From NCBI RefSeq assembly GCF_000189635.1, contig NW_002476166.1:104335-168334 (forward strand): a stretch of 64,000 nucleotides of DNA. The letters are read 5' to 3'. The translations under genes were made by a program, and so were the position numbers. Source of the DNA: Tetrahymena thermophila SB210. Lineage: Eukaryota > Ciliophora > Oligohymenophorea > Hymenostomatida > Tetrahymenidae. Position 1 is the stretch's first letter. Each line of letters begins with the position of its first letter. The notes beneath the pieces are model-generated. The model saw only the letters and a program-made list of their open reading frames with translations, ran no database searches and had not been told where the DNA came from. Positions 33,606 through 45,809 of this stretch are shown here, piece after piece.

Positions 33606-36600
33606 ATGCTCAAGAAACCATTGAAAAAACAAAATAAAATTATTGATAATGAAAAAGAGCCAGAACTGATTAATAAGATAAGTCCAAGAAGGAAAGAGTA
33701 ATTTGAAAATCATCATAAAGATGGAAATAGCTAGCAGAGTTAGAAAAATTCTCTTGATAATACATAAAACTAGACTTAAGGGAAAGGAGGAGGCAGCTCT
33801 TAAAATAGGAATAATTTAGAAGAGATAGTGAAGTTGTTACAAAAACCAATAATATTTTAAATTACTTTTACAAACAAATTGTAGCAATCTAAAATACCAC
33901 AGTAGTAAATTCAGTAATCATAGAAATTAAGTAATTAGTAATAATCGAATTTGTTAAGTGGAAACAACTATAAGCTTAGTTAAAACTTAGTCTCTAACTA
34001 AAATAGTAACAGTAATAGTAATTCTAACAACTTTTAGTCAATTAGCGAATCAGATATACCTAAATATATTGAGCAATGCATAGAAACAGGATTAAAGTAC
34101 CTAGAATAGAACAACCTGAAAGAATCAATATAGCAGTTTCGTAATGCAGAAGTTCTTATCGATACGTATATGTAGTAAGAAGGAAAAGTTTCAACTGACC
34201 TCATGCTTGCCGTTGTAATAAATTTAGGAATTTGTTTTTATAAAGCAGGGCTATTTGATGAAGCCTATTCTTGTTTTGAAAATTCTGATATGAGAATGAA
34301 AAAAAAAATTGCTGAAAAAGCAGCTTCATTAACTTAAAGCAATAAAAATAATAAAAATCCAGAATCGAAGTATTCAGCTTCAGCTGGTAAGTCTTTCTAA
34401 AGCAATCAATAATTCACAGATTCTAACGGTTTGCCTGTTCCTAATACAATTGGCGGTTGTATATCAGAAGCAGCTTTTATCTCATCATTTTCTAAAACGT
34501 TGAAAGAGGGAAGTTAAATAAATTAAAATGGATTTACTTCTCAGGGTATTGAAGATGTTTTAACATATTTTTCTAATTTAGGAAATAAGCTCAAGCGTAA
34601 AAAGTTGAGATTATCTCTGAATTTATAAATGTGTATTTTGTTTAGTGAAATAGGAAAGCATGAAGATGCCTTAGATTATGCAAAAAAATCTTCAAAAATT
34701 GCGATTCATATATTATATGATTGTCTTTGTATTTGTTACTTCATTCTCATTCGAGGAAACATGCTAAGTGCTAATCAAGCTGTTCTTCATACAGAAAATT
34801 CTGCAGTCAATTCATCTTCTGTAGCAAAAAGTTAAACATTAACTGAGCCTTCGTCCGAATCTACATTAAGTCTATCTCAAAAAGTATTGCTGTAATTCGA
34901 AAAACTCAATAGAAGCTCAAATAATTCTACTGTTTAAAGCTAAGCCCAGCAATAGTAGCTAATAATAAATAATAATTCGTTAAATAACTCTCACAGAAGA
35001 ATAAGAAGTGAATATGGAAATAATAATGTAACTTAAAATAAAACAACTAGTCAAAGCAATCAAAGAAACTCCTCATCTTCATGTGATAATAATCAAATTG
35101 CTTCTCCTGTAGTGAAGCAGCGCTCTGGCAGCACTAAAGGTCGCTTGCTAACTCCTACAAATCCTTTAGAAAAAAAATTATCTTCTTCTTCTGCTTATTC
35201 AAATTCCCATTTAAGTAATAATACAATGTCTGGATCTTCAAAAGGTCTCAAATAATGTTCAAGCATTTATGGTAATTTACTCAGTGAATCTTCTGATGCT
35301 CCAATTTTCTCTTAGGAAGAAGTAAATCTTGCTTTCAAATGCTTGCCTATTTTTCATTACATTACCAACAATTTTGGAGCTCTGAGAGATAACTTTAATG
35401 AAAAATTTGATAAAAAAGTCAAATTAGCTTTGTATATGAGATAAATATATGAGGAATTAATTTCATCGAAAGAGGTTGACCCCAAAAAGAGATTGAGTTT
35501 TATTCTTTCGCCATCTTAGCTTGATATGCACTTTATTAATAGTACAATAAAGGAAAATCATTGGTTATTAACATCAAATATACTCAATTTACTATAAATG
35601 AAACCAGTTTCTTTATCCACCATATCTTAGTTTACTCCAACATTTAACGAAATTATAGTAGAAAGCTCTTTAAGAAAGATAGTTGAATCTGCTATTTGCT
35701 TTTATTGCATTTCAACAGAAACAAGATTTATTGAAGAGTCCTCTTTTTTGCAAAACCCCAACCTCAGTTACAAAATTTCAGATTCGTAAAACAATTTTTT
35801 AAAAGAAATAATTTTTCAATAAAACTAATTTAATTAAAAAGAGAATTCTGGCTTGGTAAAAGTTTAGAAATTGCTTATACTTTAATTCCTTAAGATGCAC
35901 CTATGATTTCTCAAATCATTAATGTTTACACTAGATTTCATGGAGTTGATAAGCAAATTATCGTATAATAAATAAATACTTTCTTTTTTTATTTTTTAAT
36001 ATTTTTTTAAATTTAAAAGCCTGAAGAAGAAGAATTTCCTGACCAAGTAAAATTATTAAAACCTCAAAAAGGTGTGAATATAACAGCCTCATCTTCTATT
36101 GCCTTAAAAAATAATTTTTTTATTCCTGCAATAAGAACAACTAGTAAAAACTAAACTATTTAAAATAAAATTCATCATTTTCTTTTAATTTTAAAATAGT
36201 ACCAAAAAACCATGCTTAAGATTTGTACATCTTTTATCATTCATAACCTCATGCAGGAGAAAATTTAGAACTTTATAGCTCTGATAGAAAATCTAAAGAG
36301 TCACCCCAAGGAACTGAAAATATAGAAAAGAAGTAAAAGCACTTTGAAAAAGATATATAGTTTTAAAATATAGCAAAAAAAGTATAAATACCTAAAAGCA
36401 TAGAAGATCAAATGCTTTAACATGAACAGTAATTAATAGAATAATTTAGTCAATAAAATAATATAACCCAACCAAATAATAATGTAATCATTTCCAATTA
36501 ATAAAATATATCTGGAGGAGATAGTTTATTGCAAGAGGGATCAAATATACTTACTCCGTTAACATAAGAAAGCACTCATTCATAGACTATGAGTGCTACA

Positions 36601-39264
36601 CAATAATCTCTTACATTAAATGGGTCTATTTCATAAAAAGGATAATAATCAGAAACACTTTAAAAATAGTAAGAATAGTTTTAAGAAAATCAATAAAATA
36701 AATAAATAAAAACACATCATGTGTAATAAGTACATCCTGGAATAAATAATTCTTCATAAAGCGATGCTCTTTAATATTTTAATTAGTAGAATTTGAAATA
36801 ACAAAACTTGTTAAAAGCAGAGGAGTAATACCTTAATCAATAAAAGTACTAATAAGCTTAATATTTGTTTGAAAATAAAACTCGCTCTTTGAGTAGAGAT
36901 AAAAAGTAATCTACTGGGTAAAGCAATCCTAGCAACTCATCAGCAAATAGTAATTCCATTAAAGATTAACAATAAATACTGGATAAAATAGAAGAAATTG
37001 TTAAAAAGCAAAGACCTTAAAGCAGCTCTATTCATTCATCTTCCACCTAAGCAGGATCATAGAATTTAAATAATATAAATTAAAGTAACATCTTTGGAAC
37101 TTCTACAAACATAAAAAAATCTTAATTTAATAGCAGTAGCAACAACAATAATCAAGCTCAAAATAATTTAATTTCTGATATGTCTAATCAAATATGCTAT
37201 TCTGAGCCTTCAAATAGCTCTTCTAATAATAAAAACAATAATAAAATTAAGGTTTAAAACATAATGAATTCTAATAATAATCATGGAATTATCAGTGAAT
37301 AAGGAGTTTCAAAAAGCTAAGGAAGAAATATTCATACTTCTCCTCCTTAGCACCAACAGTAGCAAAATAATTTATAAATAAATAATGTAGGTGGTTAAAC
37401 AAACAATAACTTTTAGTAAATTTTTATTATTTAATAGTAATTGCTGAACCAAGCTAAGGCAAAAAGGAATAATCAGCAATTAACAAATAATTCGAATTAA
37501 CTTAATGCATAAAATAATACCAATTCCTCAGCTTAAAACTAACAAAAATAGCAAGGACACAACTTTTTAAAAAGTTTCAATTAGTTTTTAAAATAAAATC
37601 GACTTTAAGATGATAGAAAGTAAACAGAGCCAAAGAAACCTTCTGCAGCAAACAATAACAACAATAACAACAATAACAACACCCAAAACGGAAATTAAAT
37701 CCAGCAAAATCCGAATATGACATTGTCTTATTTTTAACAGTAAAATCAATAATAAAATATTAACTATACTTAACAGCAAAATCCACTAAACTTGACTGAT
37801 AAAATAACTGCTAAAAAAGTGATGAAACAAAACTTTTTTGAAAACCACAGACCATCTCTCCCTGAATAATTTGGTTTGTCTAATATTAGCTAATAAATTC
37901 CTACTTCTTAAAGCACAAAAAATAGCACAAATTCAAATAATTTAACTGGGAGCACAAATTTTGGAAATGGATCTCTTTAAAAATCCTTTAATTATAGTTT
38001 GTTAAAACCATAGCAGTAAAATCCCACTGAATTTGCAAATTAAAATGGTGCTAAAAATAACTAATTCAATAATGAAAATGTAATGCCTATCCGCCATTCA
38101 TCAGAACCTCACAATGCTCTAAAGGTATAAGGTTAGAACTCAAATAACTAATCTTTAAATAATAGCAAATAGCAAGATAACAATTATCTTTTTTCAGTTC
38201 TACTAAATCAATAACAAGGAAGGTAAAATTCTTAAGAAAAAGAAGCTGCTGCATAATTAAGAGAAAAGAAGCTTAACAGTTTTAAGCAAGGAGAAATTTA
38301 AATCAATACAAATTTAATATATCTACCAAGTACTATTAGTGGAGGTTCTTCAACGACAGCAGCTCACACAAATATTTCAACTACTGAAAATTCTCTGCTT
38401 CCATAAGAGAACTTTTTGAAGTAAATAGAAATGAATAATTATTCTCTCAAAAACTCACAAAAGAGAAACAATTCTGCAGGCAATAAAAACTCTTAAAATG
38501 CCAATTAAAATTTTAACACAAACTCTAACTTAAATTAATTAGTGTCATCAAATTAGTATATCTAAGAAAATTAACCCTTAATAAATAATTTTATACCAAA
38601 TAATAGCAACTTCAATTCATCTTTGCAATAAAGTTTTAATGGATAACATATACTTTAAAATATAGGTTCAATTTCTTCATCTAATTAGTAATATTAGCAA
38701 AACTTATCAGCTAGTCTAACTTAATAATCTAATAGTAAATAATAGTAAGTTTTAACTCAATCATCTATCAACCAATAACTAGCCTCTACTGTTATTTAAA
38801 ATAATATTGTTTTTTAATAGCCTGCTTTAGAATAAAAATCTCAAAAAGTAAATAGCAGATAACTCCATAAAAGAAAGATGGTTTCAAATAACATTCAATT
38901 TAACAACGAAAAATTCAATCTTATATCTGTTAAATCCCCTTCTAATTTTTCAACCCTACAATCACCCACCAATAATTTTCAAAGCATTCCTTCAACTACC
39001 AAATCTAATTTTGCTAAGATTTCTATGCCTAACTCAACTTAAGTGCAAACAAAAATTTAATTCCCCTAAAGCTCACAAGTAGGATAAGCTTCTGCTTCTT
39101 CAAGCTAATAAAGAAAAGATTCAGTTCATAGAAAGAGAAGAATAAAAACAGATTCTTATGATTCTGGGGCATTTAACTCTTTTGATATTGATAATAAACT
39201 TAGAAATTCGTATGAGCGTGCTCACAGCAATCAGCAAAATGCTAGACTAAAAACATAAAATTGA
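33606..39264 (+). CDS. Large TPR protein with Asn/Gln-rich C-terminal body
   Basis: 1,829 residues in four exons: 33606-35785, 35842-35962, 36020-36143 and 36200-39264. Introns 35786-35841, 35963-36019 and 36144-36199 are all 56-57 bp, and the phases (2, 0, 1) close exactly. Seen: TPR-like helical pairs at ~148-235 (LKYLEQNNLKESIQQFRNAE, then NLGICFYKAGLFDEAYSCFE) and ~325-385 (ILFSEIGKHEDALDYAKKSS). A further ordered region at ~560-800 continues over the first two introns (SLEIAYTLIPQDAPMISQII). Residues from ~860 on are Asn/Gln/Ser-rich with long Gln/Asn runs. TPRs mediate protein-protein contacts; large TPR proteins with Asn-rich tails are common in Tetrahymena, and no specific role can be given. 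Start is the first ATG of the frame; stop TGA 39262-39264. Confidence 0.85.
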
Positions 39265-39913
39265 TTTATAAATTGATATGCTTTAAGAGTGAGACTAAAT
39301 AAACAACCTAACAAATTTAAAATGAAAATTATAAAATTTAATTAATTAAAAAATATCTTATACTTATACATGCATCAATAAATAAATAAATACTTTTAAA
39401 ATTGATTTATATAAATAATTGAAATTCTTATTATTTAGCTAACAAAATATGTACATAAAATTTTACTAAGTAGAATTTTTATATGATTTTTATAAACTTA
39501 TATATTTTAAATTAAAGTTGATTTTATTCAATAAATTTTTGTTTTATTTTTTTTCAAATTTAAAAATTTAGGAGAAAGAAAGAAATTATTTTAAAGATTG
39601 TTTTTATTACTTAGTTATTTTTTTTGTATTTTTTGATGAATTTTCTTAGAAAAGCATAAAAAAATTTAATTAATGGTTGAAATAATTTTAATTATATAAA
39701 AATATATCCATTCAATTATCTATTTTCTTTTCTAAAAATTAATCTATTCTTTTATTTATTTATTTTTTTGTCAATTAAAAAATCAAGGAAATAGTTAATT
39801 TTTGAGATTTATTATAAAAAATCAATGACTTATTTTTCTAAAATAAAGAAATTAATCTATATAAAATAAATTAGTTAGTAAATTAGCGGTATTAGCTTTG
39901 TTATTATTGATAA
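39265..39913. other. Intergenic, AT-rich, no gene seen
   Basis: 0.65 kb between two plus-strand genes, A/T-rich with poly-T stretches. No coding signal. Confidence 0.65.
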
Positions 39914-41707
39914 ATGGGAGTCTGTTACAGCGAAGAATAAAAACAAAATGCAGTTAATGGAAATTTTAACACTCAGCTAGATAATAACACATTTGGTGGA
40001 TATGAATATAAGGGTTTATAGACATAAAATAAACAGGTGTACGCAAATCAATCCCAAGCTAATTCACCATCAAAAAATTAAGATTTTCAAACTGCTCAAA
40101 TTCTAAACAACGGCACTTAAAATTAAGGGAAAGAAACTTATAATATCTATAATAATTAGTAGGATTTAGGAAAAAATAATCAATCAAATAATTCATATGC
40201 AGCTAATTAGAATGGATTTAATTAAAATAGTTCTCCCAGCTAAATTATAAATAATGAAAATATATAATAAAATAGGGAATCTATAAGGCTTTCGAGAAAA
40301 AAAATACCCCAACTCTAGCCATTTATTTATGGACTCGATCCTCCAGATGAGAAAAATAAGCATAAAGAGTTTAGACAAGCCTAAAGGCTGCCAAACGGAT
40401 CTACTTATGTAGGTATATATAATTTATTATTTTATCCGCTTATGCCTGCTTATTAAATTATATTCGTTAAGGTTAGATAGATATATAGATATATAGATAT
40501 TCTTTTTTCAGTTAAATTCTTTTTATAAACTTAAAATATTTCAAAAAAGGTGAGTGGTTTGCTGATAAAATGCATGGTAAAGGAATTCTAACATGGCCTG
40601 ATGGATCTAAATATGAAGGATTTTTTGTCGAAGGAATGAGGCAAGGAAGAGGTCGTTTCACTTCTTCAGATGGTGACATTTATGAAGGTGAATGGAAAGG
40701 TAATAAAGCTGATGGGTACGGTACTCAGTACACAGAAATCTCTACTTATACAGGTAAGAATTAAGCATGAAAGCTATTTTATTTATTTTTAAATTATTAA
40801 TTAAGGGGAATGGAAAGATGATTAGTAGCATGGAATGGGAGAAGAAGAGTGGATAGATGGAAGCAAGTACAAGGGTGAGTATTTTAAAGGCAAAAAACAT
40901 GGAAAGGGAGTTTTTGTTTGGTTTGATTAAACACAATACGAGGGATCTTTTGAGGATGGATAAATAAATGGTTATGGCATAATGTCATATCATAATGGTA
41001 AAAGATATGAAGGAGAATTTAAAGACGGTAGACTGCATGGAAAGGGCTTCTTTACATGGCCAGATAGGAAATAATATTAAGGGGAATATGTAGAAGATAA
41101 AAAGCATGGCAAAGGTGTATTTATTTGGCCTGACGGAAGAAAATACGAAGGCTTTTGGGTCAATGGTTAACAACATGGAATTGGCATTTTTTATGATAGA
41201 GATGGTATCCCAAGGAAAGGAGAATGGGAAAATGGGCAGAGGAAAAGATGGTTTGAAGAAGATATTAATGCTAGTAATAGACTTTTAGCTGATCCAAGAA
41301 ATAAATTATACTAATCAGGTAACTCAAATACCTATAGTTAAAATTCAAATAATGTCTTTGGTGTAAACAAGTAACTACAAAGCAATTCTAATATAATAAG
41401 GCCTTTTAATATTGAAAATTTTAATTAAGATTTGAGTAACGATAGCTATAATTATGGATCGTAATACTAAACACCAAGCCACAACCCTGTAACATTTAAA
41501 AATTAAGATGAAGTAATTATGAATAATATGGGATATGCTAATAATTTTAATACAAACTCAAATTAAAATTATATGAGAAATCCAAGCTATTACTAGCAGA
41601 ATAATGAAAATTAGCAATACAACAACGTGTTTAGTAATTATAATAGTAACGGTGGAAGTAATTAGAATAATGAGCATATATCTCAAACTTATCAAAATAG
41701 ATATTGA
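39914..41707 (+). CDS. MORN-repeat protein with predicted N-myristoylation
   Basis: 534 residues in three exons (39914-40412, 40550-40753, 40806-41707). It starts MGVCYSEE: Gly2 with a small/Cys context fits N-myristoylation, and Cys4 could be palmitoylated. Residues ~10-155 are Gln/Asn-rich. About nine MORN repeats run from ~160 to ~390 ([42 protein letters not shown]), followed by a polar tail of ~140 residues. MORN arrays bind phospholipids and organise cortical or ciliary structures; together with acylation this suggests a membrane-cortex scaffold. Both introns (40413-40549, 40754-40805) fall in phase 1 in the same Gly codon of a MORN unit (TYVG|EW and TYTG|EW), so exon 2 is exactly three repeats. 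Intron 1 holds a TAGATA microsatellite. Stop TGA 41705-41707. Confidence 0.9.
40474..40500. repeat. TAGATA microsatellite inside intron
   Basis: Run of GATA/TAGATA units in the first intron (40413-40549) of the MORN gene. Confidence 0.8.
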
Positions 41708-42494
41708 TTTTAATGGTATTAAATAAGATTTGATTTGCATGTAACTATTAAAAAATTTGGAGTGAAATATGATACACGTTTAAATTAAAAACTTCGATTA
41801 TTCTAAATTAATTTTCTTTAAAAAAATAATCTTTAAACATTAAGTGTAAATAGGTAATAATCGTAAAGAATGTCATATTAATCCTGAATAAACTATATTA
41901 ACAAATTTTGTAAATATTATCTAAATTTATATTGAAATGAAAATAACTTATCTATATTTCCTCTCTTTGTATGTTAATTAGCTTAAAAATAAATAAATTA
42001 ATTATATTCCGCAAAAAATTTATTTCTCTTTACATAATGCCTTACTAAATATTATTTAAATAGATTATATAAATTTCTAAAAATAAACTTACAATTTTTA
42101 AGATTAAAGGGGGTAAGAGGATAGATATGCTTGTTTGTTTAATGTTTGTTTGTTTGTTTTGCTTGTATTTTCAGAATTATAAATTAATCCATCAACATAT
42201 AAAAAAATTTGTTTAATAATGATTTTGTATTCAAAGCAAAGAAAGACTGGTTTAAGAAAAAGAAATAGGAAATATTTGATTTTTTTGGCAGATTCATCTA
42301 CATTTGTTTTTTGCTTGGCTGCATAGTTCTATATAAGAAATTACCTATAAAATAGGTATTTTGATTAAAAAGAAATCAAAAAAGAAAGGAAAGAAATCTT
42401 ATAAAAAAAATAAAGAAAGAAAGAAAAGAAGAAACAACTTGAAATTAATAAAAGTATTAAAATTAACAACTCAAACAATTTCACAATTTTAACA
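41708..42494. other. Intergenic with TTTG microsatellite
   Basis: 0.8 kb between two plus-strand genes. A TTTG run at 42131-42160 is the only structured element. A purine-rich stretch (AAAGAAAG) lies directly upstream of the next ATG. Confidence 0.65.
42131..42160. repeat. TTTG microsatellite
   Basis: Imperfect run of TTTG tetranucleotides upstream of the gene at 42495. Confidence 0.8.
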
Positions 42495-45400
42495 ATGATA
42501 AGAAAGATTTTGAGATGTTTAAATGAGGCTAAATATGGGCCTTTACCAGAAAAGGTTAAACCAAAATAAGAAAACTCGAGCACAAAGCATGCTTTTACTG
42601 CCACTGTTATTGAATTCAATAACTCAAAGGAGAATTAATATGATGAATGGTTTAATATTGGTGATGTATGATATTTATAAATAAATTATGTTTTATTCCT
42701 AATGGATATAAAAAAATTTACAAGAAATATGCATGGTTTATTCTGATCATACATAAATGAACAAATTATTCGCGCAAAATTTTTTGAAATTTTTGAAGTT
42801 TTTATAAATTGTTAAGGAGATTTAACCATATTATAATATAAAATTAGGATATTCTAATCAACAAGAACTTTGTTATTGATACAAGAAAATACAGTGTTAA
42901 TTAATTTAACAAAATGAAGAGAGTCGAGTATGTTACTTTAAACTCAGACAGTAGTATAATTAATATATATTTTGAAGATTATATGAGATATCCTACTGTC
43001 AACTGGTAAGCCTTTTTTTAATTATGAAATTTTCTTGGATGAAACAAACCTTCGTTGTTAAAAAATAACTTAATTTTATAACACTTCTGGCTTCTTTTTA
43101 AGTCATCAATTTAAATTTTCGTCGATTGTAACCTTAGAGATATGTAAAAAATAATATAATTATTCGAGGATAAATGAATACAAACAATTGTCAAATTATT
43201 AATATTATATCACAAACCTTTTGACATAAAGTAAATTAAAAATTTTGGTTACAGTTTTTAAAATATTAAAAAAAAATGGATTGATTTAATTTCAGCCAAA
43301 CAACCTCAAGGTATTTTCATAAAACAAATAAACAGAAATATTGGACAAATTTATTTACTTCATACTTATATTCGTAAAGTTAAGCAAATTTATAGAATCG
43401 AGGATTTATTCACCACATAATTTCCATAGATGACTAATTTTATTTAAAATGAATCCTTCAAAAATCTTTACAAAGAGAAAAAGTGTAGAAACTTAATTGA
43501 AGATATAGCTCATAATTAAAATTAATTCTTGATTAGATAATCAATATAATTTTTAGAGCTGACGATTTATTGATTGATATCAATATTTTATCTGATTGTT
43601 GAAAAGTAGTATTCAAAATTATATGTCATTCGTTTTTAAATGACGAAATTTATTTATCTTAATCAATCAGATGCTTCTGAATTACTATTTATAATTATAA
43701 TTTTTACTCGTTTTTGTAAGAATTAATCAATCGATGAATATTAAGATTTCTTTACACTATTTGATTATTTTTTACTTATCTTCAATACAGTTTTTCAGTT
43801 TTTCGCTTCCTACCTGTAAAGTTGTTTATTTTCAAAGAAAATTAGTACATTTGAAATAACTGAAAAGCAATTTTAAAAATAAATTTACTCCTTCCTAAGC
43901 AGATTTTAATATTTTTATATCATTTTATTAGGAAAGAGATGGTTGACGCTCTGAAGGTTTCATAGCATGAAAGATTGGTACTTTTAGGTTAAAAAATAGA
44001 AGAGTTTAAGAGTAGTTTGAGGGAATTTGAGTAAAGGTTGCAAGAAGAATATAGTTTTGAAGATATTAATAATTAACCTTAAGTTGTCGAAGATGATAAA
44101 TCAGAAGAGAAGCTTGTGGAGTAGCGCCTGAGAAAGCACTTATAAGACCACCCTAATTCTGGAGGGTTTTATGTAAAGAGAGATTATGTTATGGGAAAGG
44201 GTTATATTGTGAAATCAGTTCATATCACTAAATCGCTTATAGATATGATTGGGTGGACTATGGAGGAATATTTGATGGAAACAGCCTTAACCAGATAACA
44301 TCCAGAGTAAGATTTTAACCAAAATAAATCAATTTTTATGTTAAATATACAATCAAACGGTTACTAACCAAAAAATTAATAATATGTCAAAAACAAATAA
44401 ATTTTAGATTTGTAGCTGATTTTAGCTGAATTTATAATTTTACACTTATTTTAAGATGTTAGTAACTTACAATCCTTTATAATTCAGCCTTTAATTTTTG
44501 CAATAATTAATATAAATTAATATTGTAATGAATATTTGACTCAAGACATTGGTCAGAGAAAACTTTGAATTATTTTTACCTAATCTGTAATATACGATTA
44601 AGTAATTACGCAAGACCCAATAAGCATACATTGATTATTTGTATAAATATTACTTAATATTATAAATATGTTAATTAACCCCTTTATTTCCACAAAATTT
44701 TATTATTAAACAAGGGAAAACAATTAAATTTTATCGCTGCTTCCAAAAGCTGTCTTCCCTCTTTCTCTAAATCTTCCATAAAATCTAAAAACAAACTATT
44801 TCCTTTCTCTTTCTCTTTCCAAAATATTTTTTTTTCTATTATCCAAGCAAACTATCAATTTAAATACAAATAATAAAGCCATTAAAAATTATATTAATTT
44901 TACATAAACAAAACATAATCACTCACTTGCAAAAAAGTCTTATTTAAAGAATATTCAAAATCTATTTGAGTGAATTATTTCAGTCAGAGTTTTTAGAAAG
45001 TTGATTTTATAAATTCAGCATTAACAAAATTAGCTGTTTTAAATGGATTGTATGGACAATTAAAAATTTATACTCTATTTACAAATAAAGATTAATTTTT
45101 CATTTATTTTTATGTATTATCTCAATTTAAAAAATATGTAAAGAGCTAATATTATAATTAATTAATACAATTTTATTTTCTCAAAATAGATGTATACTTA
45201 ATATGTACTATATGGAAAATTTAGTATAAACCTTAGAATGCATTAAATACTCCTTTTTACAGTAAGAGTATACTTCTTCTTAAGAAAATATTTCCATTCT
45301 TCACAAATCTTCACAGGTAAAACTCTATAAAATAATTTAAAAATTCTTTAAGATCTAAAATAATTATTTTATAAAAAGATATTCGAGGCTAGATGCTAAG

Positions 45401-45809
45401 CTCTCTCTATTCCTAAAACAGGGGATTTTATTATGCGTATTGAAATACCCGAAACCCTTTCATTTTCAGATGATTCAGCAACTGTAAATTAATTTTTAAT
45501 TTAATTTAGATATTTTATGAATTTATGAATGAATGAATACCTTTAAAAAACAAACAAATTCAATAGAACTAAATAAAGTTTTTAGGGATTCATAAGATTT
45601 TTGAGGAATTCATAGAAAATAACTCATATTAACTTTCGTAAATTAATTATAAAATGTAAAATAAAAGTTGCAATTGTTCAAGAAACCAAAGTAAAAGAAA
45701 TTTACTTATCAAGAGAAGTAATTCATCGAGTAATTTTATTCGCAAGTCAATGAAGATTCTGGAGATGATTAAGAAGAAAATATCAATAAAATATGCAAGT
45801 ATAGAGTGA
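42495..45809 (+). CDS. Unrecognised six-exon gene, coiled-coil protein
   Basis: Proposed 388-residue protein; I do not recognise the family. Exons: 42495-42665, 42848-43005, 43932-44306, 45190-45316, 45379-45483, 45579-45809. All phases (0, 2, 2, 0, 0) close to TGA 45807-45809, the main support for the model. Seen: MIRKILRCLNEAKYGPLPEK at the start; a coiled-coil in exon 3 (LLGQKIEEFKSSLREFEQRL); then HPNSGGFYVKRDYVMGKGY, which looks globular; exon 5 SIPKTGDFIMRIEIPETLSF; a Lys/Ser-rich end. Introns 2 (43006-43931) and 3 (44307-45189) are ~0.9 kb each, much longer than others here; small exons could be missed inside them. The final acceptor at 45577-45578 was chosen over 45594-45595-type sites because it keeps the coding-like frame. 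Confidence 0.65.

Noticed and set aside
44720-44860. Minus-strand frame with Lys/Glu-rich translation inside a long intron of the gene at 42495
   Set aside because: Only ~40 codons, no start or splice partners on that strand, and it reads simply as the complement of a TTTCTC-type pyrimidine run.
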